Shown piece by piece: positions 34,250-42,858 of a stretch of 64,000 nt of DNA (positions are counted from its first letter, which is position 1; each line of letters begins with the position of its first letter). The position numbers were made by a program, and so were the translations under genes. The DNA is from Candidatus Rokuibacteriota bacterium (lineage in GTDB: Bacteria > Methylomirabilota > Methylomirabilia > Rokubacteriales > CSP1-6), in the NCBI GenBank assembly GCA_030647435.1, contig JAUSJX010000012.1:196063-260062 (forward strand). Reading direction: 5' to 3'. A model generated the notes under the pieces. It worked only from the letters and a program-made list of their open reading frames with translations, was not told where the DNA came from and searched no databases.

Positions 34250-35073
34250 GCCGTTTGCGCTGGCTGTTGCTGGTTCTCTCAGCTGCCGTGCTGATCCTGC
34301 CGCTGTCCGCGCCCCGCGCGCAGGTGTCCGACAAGGCTTATATCATCGGACCCGAGGACGTACTCGAGGTCCAGGTGTGGGAACGGAAGGATCTCAATCA
34401 GACGGTGTTCGTCCGTCCGGACGGCCGGACCTCGCTGCCGCTGGTGGGCGAGATCATGGTGGCCGGCAAGACCATACAGGAGCTCCAGGACCACCTGGCC
34501 AAGGTCTACGAGAAGACCGTCCAAAGCGCCGTCGTCACCGTCATCGTCAAGGAGATCAAGAGTCGCCCGGTGTACTTCGTCGGGGGCTTCGGCCGGCCCG
34601 GGCCGATGCAGCTCACCCGCGAGATGACGCTGATGCAGGCCATCTCCGTGGTCGGCGGAGTTGTGCCCGGCGGCGACGCGGAGAACGGCTACGTGCTGAG
34701 GGGCGACAAGCGCATCGCGGTGGACTTCTACAAGATGCTCCAGAGGGGCGACCTCAGCCAGAACACCCGGCTCGAGCCCGGAGACACTGTGGTCGTCCCG
34801 ATCGCCGACTTGGTCTATGTCCAGGGCGAGGTGAGGACGCCCTCCCCCCTCAAGTACACCACTGACCTGACCCTGCTCAAGGCAATCACCCTGGCGGGTG
34901 GGCTCACGCCCCTGGCGGCCTCCGGCCGCGTCGATCTGCTCCGCGGAAGGACTGGTGAGAAAAAGGAACGAATCCGCGTGGACGTTGATAAGATCATGCG
35001 AGCGCCTGATGAGAACCCTGACGTGAGCCTCAAACCCGACGATATAATCTATGTCCCGCAGAGGCTTTTCTAG
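34246..35073 (+). CDS. Wza-like polysaccharide export protein with SLBB domains
   Basis: The 275-aa product has a signal peptide (about 1-25) and the Poly_export domain (YIIGPEDVLEVQVWERKDLNQTVFVRPDG region) followed by two SLBB-like segments (VYFVGGFGRPG and VYVQGEVRTPS). No lipobox Cys is seen at the signal cleavage site. It would form the periplasmic/outer-membrane channel for the polysaccharide. Length and position match the export protein of exosortase-associated loci. Start overlaps the activator stop (ATGA). Confidence 0.93.
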   Translation: MSRLRWLLLVLSAAVLILPLSAPRAQVSDKAYIIGPEDVLEVQVWERKDLNQTVFVRPDGRTSLPLVGEIMVAGKTIQELQDHLAKVYEKTVQSAVVTVIVKEIKSRPVYFVGGFGRPGPMQLTREMTLMQAISVVGGVVPGGDAENGYVLRGDKRIAVDFYKMLQRGDLSQNTRLEPGDTVVVPIADLVYVQGEVRTPSPLKYTTDLTLLKAITLAGGLTPLAASGRVDLLRGRTGEKKERIRVDVDKIMRAPDENPDVSLKPDDIIYVPQRLF

Positions 35074-36601
35074 ACGAGTTGATGTCAAGTGCGGGGAGGG
35101 GCGGCTGCTCCTCCCCGCACTGCTGTTCGCCGTTTTTCTCGGATTCGCTCCCGCCGGCCTAAGTCCCCTCGGACACCCTCTGGCCTGGGCCCAGACGCCG
35201 TCGGCCCCATCGCCAAGCGAGGCACCCCAGTCGCAGGACAGCACGCCGTCCTCACCCCAGCAGCCCAGCCCTCCCCCGGGTCCCCAGCAGCAGCCGGCGG
35301 CGACGCTCCCGTGGACCCCTCCCGTCGCGCCGCCGCCCTCTCAGAGCCATGTCCCCGGCCTCTTCGTGCCGCCCATACATATTGCCCCGGGGGCGACCTT
35401 TGAGTACCACCCGACGCTTACGCTGTCAGAGCAATACACAGACAACTTCAACCTGAGCACGAGCGCGCAGGGCAAGCAGAGCAACTTCCGCACGACCCTG
35501 TCCCCCGGCTCCACTATCCTTATAAACACCGCCAAGACTCAAGGAAGCGTGTCGGCAACCTCCGGACTCACCCACGACAGCTCGACGGGCGAAATCGACT
35601 TCAACGCCTTCCCGAGTCTGTCGGCCTCCATTCGGCACTCATTCAACCCCAGGCTCAGCCTCACGCTCACTGATTCGTTCAACCGCAACGATAACCCTAG
35701 CGTGGCAGACTCCTCCGGGCTCCGACGAGAGCGCCAGACGTTCACCTCCAATACCTTCGGGGCCTCCGTGGACTGGCTCATCGACCTGCTCCAGACCCAG
35801 TACTACTACCGGAACTCGTTCTTCAGCAACAGCGATACGAACAGCACCAGCCAGAACAATACGAACAGCACCAGCCAGATCTTCGGCTTGAGCGCTTCGA
35901 CGCGGGTTGGGGCGCTCAATACCGTCCAGGTCGGCTACGAGTACTCGATCAGCGAGATGCAGCAGGACGTGACCTCCTTTGGCAACCTGTTTTCTGCCTC
36001 CGTCTCTCACCAGCTCGGCACGTACGCCTCGGCGGGAGTCCAGGGCTCCTACTCCATGCAGACGCTCAACGACCTGAAGATCTGGAACGGCTCGGTCTTC
36101 GGTACCTACGGGCTGCCCACCGGGTTCTCATTCTCCGGCAGCCTCGGCTACAGCCTCCTCAGCAGCGACGTTGCCTCCAATCAAGGCGGGTTCACCGGAA
36201 ACATCAACGCGAGCTATGCCCATGCCCGTGGCGTGATCAGCCTTGGAATCTTCCAGGACTACCGCACGACCTACCAGGGTGGCCAAATCGGTCAGAGCGG
36301 CGTGGATCAGAGCGGCCAGAACTTCGGCGTGGTCCAAACGCTGGGCCTCACGGGGAACTTCACCTACCAGCTCACGCCGTTCATCGGCAGCTTTATCCAG
36401 GCAGCCTATACTCAGAACGAAAACACGGGCATCGGCAACACCAAGTCGAACACGAGTCAGGATTACTTCACAGCGAACGCGGGGGTCAACTGGTCTCTCC
36501 TCCGCTGGCTCAACCTGAGCCTCCAGTACACCCGCAACCAATACAATCAGCCCGATAGAAGCGAAAACCGCGGTCTGCTCTCGCTTACCGCGACCTTCTA
36601 G
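35051..36601 (+). CDS. Outer-membrane beta-barrel, exosortase-locus type
   Basis: The 516-aa product has a long N-terminal signal region (about 1-48), a Pro/Gln/Ser-rich linker (about 50-105) and then many alternating amphipathic strands rich in Asn, Ser, Thr and Gln, ending in aromatic Phe as typical for BamA-inserted barrels (LLSLTATF). It fits the PEP-CTERM-associated outer-membrane barrel family (TIGR03016-like), thought to help polymer export. It overlaps the Wza-like gene by 23 bases. Codon use looks less GC-rich by eye than in its neighbours. Confidence 0.85.
   Translation: MSRRGFSRRVDVKCGEGRLLLPALLFAVFLGFAPAGLSPLGHPLAWAQTPSAPSPSEAPQSQDSTPSSPQQPSPPPGPQQQPAATLPWTPPVAPPPSQSHVPGLFVPPIHIAPGATFEYHPTLTLSEQYTDNFNLSTSAQGKQSNFRTTLSPGSTILINTAKTQGSVSATSGLTHDSSTGEIDFNAFPSLSASIRHSFNPRLSLTLTDSFNRNDNPSVADSSGLRRERQTFTSNTFGASVDWLIDLLQTQYYYRNSFFSNSDTNSTSQNNTNSTSQIFGLSASTRVGALNTVQVGYEYSISEMQQDVTSFGNLFSASVSHQLGTYASAGVQGSYSMQTLNDLKIWNGSVFGTYGLPTGFSFSGSLGYSLLSSDVASNQGGFTGNINASYAHARGVISLGIFQDYRTTYQGGQIGQSGVDQSGQNFGVVQTLGLTGNFTYQLTPFIGSFIQAAYTQNENTGIGNTKSNTSQDYFTANAGVNWSLLRWLNLSLQYTRNQYNQPDRSENRGLLSLTATF
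35835..35879 (+). repeat. 24-bp in-frame tandem repeat in the barrel gene
   Basis: The 21-base block starting atacgaacagcaccagcc occurs at 35835 and again at 35859 (period 24), giving the protein repeat TNSTSQN-NTNSTSQ. It probably lies in an extracellular loop, where length variation would be tolerated. Confidence 0.8.
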
Positions 36602-36859
36602 TCAGCACTCCGCTGCCCAGTAGCTGAACTACAGTCCTCTGCGCCACGCGCAAAGCTTGCATAGCTGCCACACCGGGTAACTGCTCGATTCTCCACACCT
36701 CGGATGAGGGCCACGCAATTCGCGCGCGAGCGGAAGCCGGTTGCCGGTTGTGGGCAAGAAACTTCCCTTCGCCCAGAACAATTAGGCAAATAAAATCAAC
36801 GAGTTATCTTCGGCTCCTTCGGGGAGAAGTGGCACCGTCCTTGCGTCTCTTTGAGCACC
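36602..36859. other. Intergenic region before the sugar transferase
   Basis: A 258-bp gap with no gene. Its first 200 bases are locally less GC-rich and hold no clear dyad except a short GCAA/TTGC element near 36650. The last 30 bases carry a sigma-54 promoter directed at the biosynthetic genes. Confidence 0.6.
36830..36845 (+). promoter_or_regulatory. Sigma-54 promoter for the polysaccharide biosynthesis genes
   Basis: TGGCACCGTCCTTGCG matches the consensus TGGCAC-N5-TTGC exactly, with GG and GC 10 bases apart. Predicted transcription start is near 36856, only a few bases before the likely GTG start of the sugar transferase, so the message may be almost leaderless. Confidence 0.88.
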
Positions 36860-38230
36860 GTGCTCAGAATATTCCGACACTACGTGCCCGGGTTGGCCCT
36901 CCTGATCTTTGCGGGAGATCAGGCGATCGTCGCCCTCTCCTTCCTTGCCGCCGATGCCGGCGGCATGTGGGTAGGACGCGGAGCGACGGGTCCCAAGCTC
37001 CTTTCGGTTGCGGCTCTTATCACGTTTGCTCTCTACCTCGGCGATCTCTACAACATGCGTCTCGGGCTCGGCCGGCGGGAGATGATTGCCCGGCTCCTGA
37101 TCTGCCAGGGCGCCGCGGGCATCGGTATCGCGGCCGTGGGGTTCGCCGTGCCGTCGCTCCGACTCGGCCGTTTCGCCTTCTTCAGCATCGTCATGGCCGC
37201 GACCCTGGGTCTGGCCGCGTGGCGCGCGGCGTGGCTCAGCGCGTCGGCGCACGACCGGATGAAGCTCCGCGTGCTGGTCGTGGGCGTGGGCCCGGTGGCG
37301 CGCTCCATCGCGGAGCTGGTGCCGACCAGCTCTCGGCCGTTCACCATCATCGGATTCCTCGACGACGCCTTGGGGGCCGCTGACTCCCTTCCCGAGGGCT
37401 ACGAGCTCCTGGCCAAAACCAAGGACCTCACCGCCATCGTGGAGGAGACGCACCCCGACCTCTTGGTTGTGGCCCAGATCGAGCGGAGGGGCCAGTTCCC
37501 GGCCAAGGCTCTCCTCGACTGCCGGCTGCGGGGTATCCAGGTCGAGGACTGGCCCACCTTCTACGAGAAGGCGACCGGGAAGATCCTCGTCACCTCCCTC
37601 CGCCCGAGCTGGCTCATCTTCTCCGACGGCTTCGTCAAGACGCGCCGGACGGAGGTCGTCAAGAGGTTCCTCGATATGACCCTGGCCTTCCTCGGCCTCG
37701 TCCTGGCCCTGCCGGTCATGACCGCCGTGGCCGTCGCCATCAAGCTCGACTCTCTCGGGCCCGTCTTGTTCCGCCAGCCGCGCCTCGGGCAGAACGGCAG
37801 CGTCTTCATCCTCGACAAGTTCCGCTCCATGCGCCAGGACGCTGAGAAGGACACGGGGCCGGTCTGGGCCCAGGACGGCGATCCCCGGATCACCCGGATC
37901 GGAGCCTTTCTCCGGCAGACACGGCTGGACGAGCTGCCCCAGCTCTTCAATGTGCTGGTCGGCCACATGAGCTTCATCGGCCCGCGACCCGAGCGCCCCG
38001 AGTTCGTCTACGAGCTTCAGAAGGTGATCCCGTTCTACATGGAGCGCCTCTCGGTCAAGCCGGGGATCACGGGCTGGGCGCAGGTGAAGTACCGGTACGG
38101 CGCCTCGGTGGACGATGCGCTGCAGAAGCTCCAGTACGACCTCTACTACATCAAGAACCTCTCCCTGTTCCTGGACCTCCTGATCCTGCTCAACACCGTC
38201 CAGGTGGTTCTGTTCGCGCGGGGCCGATGA
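36860..38230 (+). CDS. Polyprenyl-phosphate priming sugar transferase (EpsB/TIGR03013 type)
   Basis: The 456-aa product has four to five N-terminal TM helices, a Rossmann-like CoA-binding-type middle (LRVLVVGVGPVARSIAEL) and a C-terminal bacterial sugar-transferase domain (KRFLDMTLAFLGLVLALPVM; FRQPRLGQNGSVFILDKFRSM; DELPQLFNVLVGHMSFIGPRPERPEF). It puts the first sugar phosphate on the lipid carrier. The GTG at 36860 is preferred because VLRIFRHYVP matches the family N terminus; the TTG at 36851 lies upstream of the predicted transcription start. No clear ribosome-binding site precedes either. Confidence 0.93.
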   Translation: MLRIFRHYVPGLALLIFAGDQAIVALSFLAADAGGMWVGRGATGPKLLSVAALITFALYLGDLYNMRLGLGRREMIARLLICQGAAGIGIAAVGFAVPSLRLGRFAFFSIVMAATLGLAAWRAAWLSASAHDRMKLRVLVVGVGPVARSIAELVPTSSRPFTIIGFLDDALGAADSLPEGYELLAKTKDLTAIVEETHPDLLVVAQIERRGQFPAKALLDCRLRGIQVEDWPTFYEKATGKILVTSLRPSWLIFSDGFVKTRRTEVVKRFLDMTLAFLGLVLALPVMTAVAVAIKLDSLGPVLFRQPRLGQNGSVFILDKFRSMRQDAEKDTGPVWAQDGDPRITRIGAFLRQTRLDELPQLFNVLVGHMSFIGPRPERPEFVYELQKVIPFYMERLSVKPGITGWAQVKYRYGASVDDALQKLQYDLYYIKNLSLFLDLLILLNTVQVVLFARGR

Positions 38231-38274
38231 TGACGGCACTTCTCACATTCGTCACCTAAGGAGCAGGCTGACCG

Positions 38275-40482
38275 ATGGACATTCTGACGAACCTCAAGCA
38301 GGTCGGTCTCTCGCTGTTCAGCCGGCGCAAGCGCTGGGTCATCCTGGCCGCGGCGCTTGGCCTGGTCCTGTTCCTGCCGGCCGCCTACACGCTGTCCAAG
38401 GAACCGCCTCGCTTCCGGACCAGCGCGGTGGTCTACCTCGAGAACAAGGCGGAGCGGGTGCCGATCTTCCAGGAGTTCTCCCCCAACCGGCCCCTGCCCG
38501 TGCAAATGGCCATCCTCCAAAGCCGGGCGCTCGCCGAGGCCGTCATCGAGGCGCTGCCGCGGGCCTCGGTCGAGGACCTGATGGAGAATCCCTACAGCCG
38601 GGACTACTGGCTGGAGCTCCAGAACTCGTGGCGCCGGCTCCAGGGCCAGGAGCCTCTGGTCGAGAGTCCCCAGCGGCGCGCCCTCATGGAGATGCAGGCT
38701 GCGCGCGTCCGCTTCTCCACCCATCGGGGCGGCGGCATCGTCGAGATCATTGCGGAGGCCTCCAAGCCCCGGGTGGCTCTCGACATCGCCAATACCTACA
38801 TGGACGTCCTCGTGACCCGGACGCGCTCCTTCAACATCGATGACGCCAAGAGCACCCGCGAGTACCTGACCCAGCAGACCGGCCAGGTGGCCGAAGCGCT
38901 CAACGCCAGCGAAACCACCCTGAGCCAATTCACGCTCTCCAAGGGCGGCATAAGGGTCCCGGACCGCTTCTCCGAGACGGCCGGCCGCCTGTCCCAGCTC
39001 GAGAGCAGCATCGCCGAGGTCCAGACCAACAAGAACATGAGCCAGACCCGCCTGGCTGGGCTGCGCGCCAAGTTGGAAGCCATGCCGGGCGCGCCGCCCA
39101 AGGCCACCCCGGCGGCGGCGGCGCCCTCGTCGGTCAACACCGGCAGGCTCCGGGCCAAGCTGTCGAGCCTGGAGGCCCAGCTGGTCGAGGCCAAGGGCAA
39201 TTATCCGGACGACCATCCGCGACTCCGCTCGCTTCGCCAGCAGATTGCCGACGTTCAGCGCGACCTGGGGGACGCGGTGAAGGAGTCGACCTCCGCCGAC
39301 CTCACCGGCAGCAGCGTCCCCGCTCAGGATCGGGCGGCATTCGCGGAGATGGTGGGGGCGCTGGAGACCTCGGTCGTCTCGCTCACTGCTCAGGAGAGCG
39401 CGCTGCGCGAGCAGGCGTCGGCCCACCGCAAGAATCTCGCCGGTCTTTCCAAAGACGAGCTCGAGTACCGCCGGCTTGCCTCGGAAGCAGAGACGAACCG
39501 CAAGCTGGCGACATTGCTCCAGGACAAGCTGGGCGCCGCTCGCCTCCGCGAGCAGGGTGAAATGAACGCCGTGAAGGTGATCGATCCACCCGGGACGCCA
39601 AGTCCAGCCCCCAACGAGAGGCGCTTGAAGTTCCTTGGCATTGCCCTGGCTCTTTCTTTCGTCGTCGGCGTGGCGGGACCTGGAGTCGTCGAGTACTTCA
39701 ACCGACCCATCCAGACTGAGCACGACGCTCGCCAGATCACCGGGCTGCCCGTGCTGTCCGCCGTGCCCTTGGTGCAGTCGCGCCGGGTGCTGTTCAGCCA
39801 GCGGGCCGCAAAGCCCGGTGACGTCGTTGGGGAAGACTACATCCTGTTCCTGGACGCGATCCGGCGCCTGCGCGTCGAGATCCAGCTTCTTGCCGAAGAG
39901 ATGCCGCTCCACCGAATCCTCGTGGCCAGCGCCCTGCCGGGCGAGGGGAAGTCCACTGTCGTGTACAACCTCGGCTTGGCTCTCGGCGAGGTCGGCAAGC
40001 GCGTGATCATCGCCGACGCCGACTTCCATCGGCCCACCCTCCACCGCACCGCCAAGACCAACAACGAGCGTGGCTTCACCGATCTGCTGGCCGGCACGGG
40101 AGACCTAAGCCATTCGCTGACCGAGATCAGCGACGGCGTACGGCTGGCCCCGCGCGGCTCCGGGCTGACCGTGCCAGCCCGCGCCGGGCTTGGCACGCGT
40201 CGCCTCGTGGAGGTCCTGGCGGGCATGTCGGCCGAGGCCGACTACGTGCTGATAGATTCCTCCCCGGCCCTGCTCATTCCGGAGAACCTCTACGTGGCCG
40301 CCGCCGCCGACGGGATCATCCTGGTGGCGGATTCGGGCTCGACGCGGCCCCGCGACCTACTCCGGGCCAAAGAGGTGCTGGAGCACTCCGGCACGCCGGT
40401 GATCGGTGTGGTCGTCAACCGCATGCCGCTCAAGTCCGTGAACTACTACTACCGACGCTACTCCGCGTACTACCACAACTAG
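38275..40482 (+). CDS. Wzc-type chain-length determinant with tyrosine autokinase
   Basis: The 735-aa product joins an N-terminal Wzz domain (TM about 21-40, coiled-coil middle about 200-430, second TM about 450-470) to a C-terminal BY-kinase: Walker A ALPGEGKST (about 553-561), Walker A' VIIADADFHRP, Walker B VLIDSSPA, and a tyrosine-rich tail NYYYRRYSAYYHN. It controls polymer length and export by cyclic tyrosine phosphorylation. Many exosortase loci split these functions in two genes; here they are fused. An AAGGAG site precedes the ATG. Confidence 0.94.
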   Translation: MDILTNLKQVGLSLFSRRKRWVILAAALGLVLFLPAAYTLSKEPPRFRTSAVVYLENKAERVPIFQEFSPNRPLPVQMAILQSRALAEAVIEALPRASVEDLMENPYSRDYWLELQNSWRRLQGQEPLVESPQRRALMEMQAARVRFSTHRGGGIVEIIAEASKPRVALDIANTYMDVLVTRTRSFNIDDAKSTREYLTQQTGQVAEALNASETTLSQFTLSKGGIRVPDRFSETAGRLSQLESSIAEVQTNKNMSQTRLAGLRAKLEAMPGAPPKATPAAAAPSSVNTGRLRAKLSSLEAQLVEAKGNYPDDHPRLRSLRQQIADVQRDLGDAVKESTSADLTGSSVPAQDRAAFAEMVGALETSVVSLTAQESALREQASAHRKNLAGLSKDELEYRRLASEAETNRKLATLLQDKLGAARLREQGEMNAVKVIDPPGTPSPAPNERRLKFLGIALALSFVVGVAGPGVVEYFNRPIQTEHDARQITGLPVLSAVPLVQSRRVLFSQRAAKPGDVVGEDYILFLDAIRRLRVEIQLLAEEMPLHRILVASALPGEGKSTVVYNLGLALGEVGKRVIIADADFHRPTLHRTAKTNNERGFTDLLAGTGDLSHSLTEISDGVRLAPRGSGLTVPARAGLGTRRLVEVLAGMSAEADYVLIDSSPALLIPENLYVAAAADGIILVADSGSTRPRDLLRAKEVLEHSGTPVIGVVVNRMPLKSVNYYYRRYSAYYHN

Positions 40483-40518
40483 GCCGAACGCCGTCGGACC
40501 CCGAAAGGAAACGAACTC

Positions 40519-41835
40519 GTGAGCACCTCGATTGACACGCTGGAACGCAGAATCGATACGCGAGCGGCAACTGTGGCGGTGGTCGGCATGGGCTATGTCG
40601 GGCTGTCCCTGGCGGTAGAGCTATGCCGAGCGGGCTTCCGGGTGCACGGCATCGACCTGGACGTGGAGCGGGTGAGTCTCCTGAACCGGGGTGCGTCGTA
40701 CCTCGTCGACGTGACGGGCGAGACCCTTGCGCCCCTGGTCCGGGAAGGCCGCCTTACCGCCACGACAACCTTCGAGGTCGCCGCTGCCAGCGACGTCCTG
40801 ATCGTCTGCGTCCCGACGCCGCTGCGCAAGAGCAAGGAGCCCGACATCTCGTTCATCCTGGCGGCGCTCGAGAGTCTGCTGCCCCATCTGCGCCGGGGAC
40901 AGCTGATGGTCCTCGAGAGCACAACCTTCCCCGGCACCACTGAGGAGGTCGTCCTCCCTCGCCTCGAATCCCGTGGCTGGGTCGTCGGCGGCGACTTCTT
41001 CCTGGCATTCTCCCCGGAGCGCGTGGACCCGGGCAACCGGCAGTTCACCACCGCCAACATCCCGAAGGTGGTGGGCGGGGTGACGCCGGCCTGCACGCGG
41101 TTGGCCGCGGCACTGTACCGCGTGATCACGGGCTCGGTGTTCGAGGCCTCGAGCCCGCGAGTCGCCGAGACCGCCAAGCTGCTCGAGAATACGTTTCGCA
41201 GCGTGAACATCGCGCTGGCCAACGAACTGGCGGTCGCCTGCCGAAAGATCGGCGTGGACCCGTGGGAGGTGATCGAGGCGGCGGCGACCAAGCCGTTCGG
41301 CTTCATGCCCTTCTACCCGGGTCCGGGCATCGGCGGCCACTGCATCCCGGTGGACCCGCTGTACCTGTCCTGGAAGATCCGGCTCGCCGGCCACGAGACG
41401 CAGTTCATCGCCCTCGCCGACCAGATCAACCGCGCCATGCCGGAGCACGTCGTCACCCTGGTAGCCGACGCGCTGAACGAGCGCGGCCGGGCGGTGCGCG
41501 GGGCCATGGTCCTCGTCCTGGGCGTCACCTACAAGCCCGACGTCAACGACATCCGTGAGTCACCTGCCCTCGAGATCATCCAGACGCTGGCCCGCAAAGG
41601 CGCCCAGGTTTCCTACGCCGACCCCTTCGTCCCGCAGTTGGCGCTCGGCGATCTGAAGCTCGCGGCGGTGGAGCCTTCGGCCGAAGCCGTCGCGGCCGCC
41701 GACTGCGTGCTGATCCTGACCAACCACTCGGCCTTCGACTACGCGATGGTCGCCGACCGCGCCACGCTGGTCGTCGACACACGCAATGCCATGAAGGACT
41801 ACCGACGTTCCCGGCCCTGGATCGTGACGCTCTAA
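40519..41835 (+). CDS. UDP-sugar 6-dehydrogenase (WecC/WbpA-like)
   Basis: The 438-aa product has an N-terminal Rossmann domain (VAVVGMGYVGLSLAVELC), the middle dimer domain and a C-terminal UDP-binding domain (VLVLGVTYKPDVNDIRESPALEI). The catalytic Cys is Cys275 in GIGGHCIPVDPLYLSWK. This motif set fits the UDP-HexNAc dehydrogenase group that makes HexNAc uronic acids; with wecB in the same operon UDP-ManNAcA is a reasonable product, though UDP-GlcNAcA is possible. GTG start at 40519 after GAAAGGAAA. Confidence 0.9.
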   Translation: MSTSIDTLERRIDTRAATVAVVGMGYVGLSLAVELCRAGFRVHGIDLDVERVSLLNRGASYLVDVTGETLAPLVREGRLTATTTFEVAAASDVLIVCVPTPLRKSKEPDISFILAALESLLPHLRRGQLMVLESTTFPGTTEEVVLPRLESRGWVVGGDFFLAFSPERVDPGNRQFTTANIPKVVGGVTPACTRLAAALYRVITGSVFEASSPRVAETAKLLENTFRSVNIALANELAVACRKIGVDPWEVIEAAATKPFGFMPFYPGPGIGGHCIPVDPLYLSWKIRLAGHETQFIALADQINRAMPEHVVTLVADALNERGRAVRGAMVLVLGVTYKPDVNDIRESPALEIIQTLARKGAQVSYADPFVPQLALGDLKLAAVEPSAEAVAAADCVLILTNHSAFDYAMVADRATLVVDTRNAMKDYRRSRPWIVTL

Positions 41836-41844
41836 GAGGTCCCT

Positions 41845-42858
41845 ATGTCCACCGTTCTCGTCACAGGCGGCGCCGGCTTCCTCGGCTCCCACCTCGTCGA
41901 TCGGCTCCTGGCCGATGGAGCAAGCGTGAGGGTCCTCGACAACCTGTCCACGGGCTCGCTCGATAATCTTCGGGCGGCCGCCCGCTGGCGGTCCGATGAG
42001 GCCGCGGCCGCGCCCTCTGCCGGGACTCGGCTCGAGGTCATTCTCGGCGACATCCGTGACCGCGAGCTGGTGCGCCGGGCCATGCGCCGGGTCGCAGGTG
42101 TCTTCCATCTGGCCGCGCTGCCACCGAGCGGCGCCTCTTTTTCAGATCCGGCCGAGTTCCACACGGTCAACGTCCAGGGCACCCTCAATGTCCTTGAGGC
42201 GGCCCTGGCGGAGGGGGCGGGTCGCGTGGTGTTCGCCTCCTGCGCCTCCGTCTATGGCTCTCCGTCCCCCGGCCTGGTGATGGAGGACGGGCCGGTCCAG
42301 CCCGCCTCGCTCTTCGCGGCGTCCAAGCTGGCCGGCGAGATGTACTGCCGCGTGTTCTACACCAAGCACGGGCTCGAGACGGTCGCCCTCCGCTACTTCA
42401 CGGTCTACGGCCCGAGGCAGACCAGGGTGGACGACAGCCTGACCGTCTCGGCATTCATCGACGCGCTGCGCCGGCGCCGACCTGTCATGGATGCCGATGC
42501 CGCGGCGGCTCTCGACTTCACCTACGTGGACGATGCCGTGGATGCCACGGTGGCCGCCGCGACGGCAGCAGCGGCGGCCGGCCAGACGATCAACGTCGGC
42601 TCAGGGCAGACCGCGTCGGTCCAGGAGGTCCTGTCCATCCTGAGTCGGCTCCTGGGCCTGCAGCCAGTTGCCGGTGCCTGGCCCGAGCCCGCCTCCCTCC
42701 CGAGAACGCAGCAGCCTCAGGCCAGCCGCGCCGCCGAGCTCTTGGGCTACGTGCCACGGGTCTCTCTCGTCTCCGGACTCTCGCGCGTTGTCCAGTCCCT
42801 GACTGAATATCAGCAGTCCAACGATCCGGCCCTGGCTGAGATCGGTGCAGATGAATAA
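41845..42858 (+). CDS. NAD-dependent epimerase/dehydratase family, catalytic Tyr replaced
   Basis: The 337-aa product is an extended SDR (TGGAGFLGS cofactor motif, DI at 69-70, HLAALPP) of the UDP-glucose 4-epimerase/WbpP kind. The active-site Ser region (ASCASVYGS) is kept, but the YxxxK pair reads Phe157-x3-Lys161 (SLFAASKLAGE; codon TTC at 42313), so the usual catalytic base is missing. It may have another activity or none; a sequencing error cannot be excluded. Start is 9 bases after the dehydrogenase stop. Confidence 0.88.
   Translation: MSTVLVTGGAGFLGSHLVDRLLADGASVRVLDNLSTGSLDNLRAAARWRSDEAAAAPSAGTRLEVILGDIRDRELVRRAMRRVAGVFHLAALPPSGASFSDPAEFHTVNVQGTLNVLEAALAEGAGRVVFASCASVYGSPSPGLVMEDGPVQPASLFAASKLAGEMYCRVFYTKHGLETVALRYFTVYGPRQTRVDDSLTVSAFIDALRRRRPVMDADAAAALDFTYVDDAVDATVAAATAAAAAGQTINVGSGQTASVQEVLSILSRLLGLQPVAGAWPEPASLPRTQQPQASRAAELLGYVPRVSLVSGLSRVVQSLTEYQQSNDPALAEIGADE

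Noticed and set aside
36648-36663. TTGCA element near 36656 as another sigma-54 promoter
   Set aside because: The upstream -24 position lacks the invariant GG.
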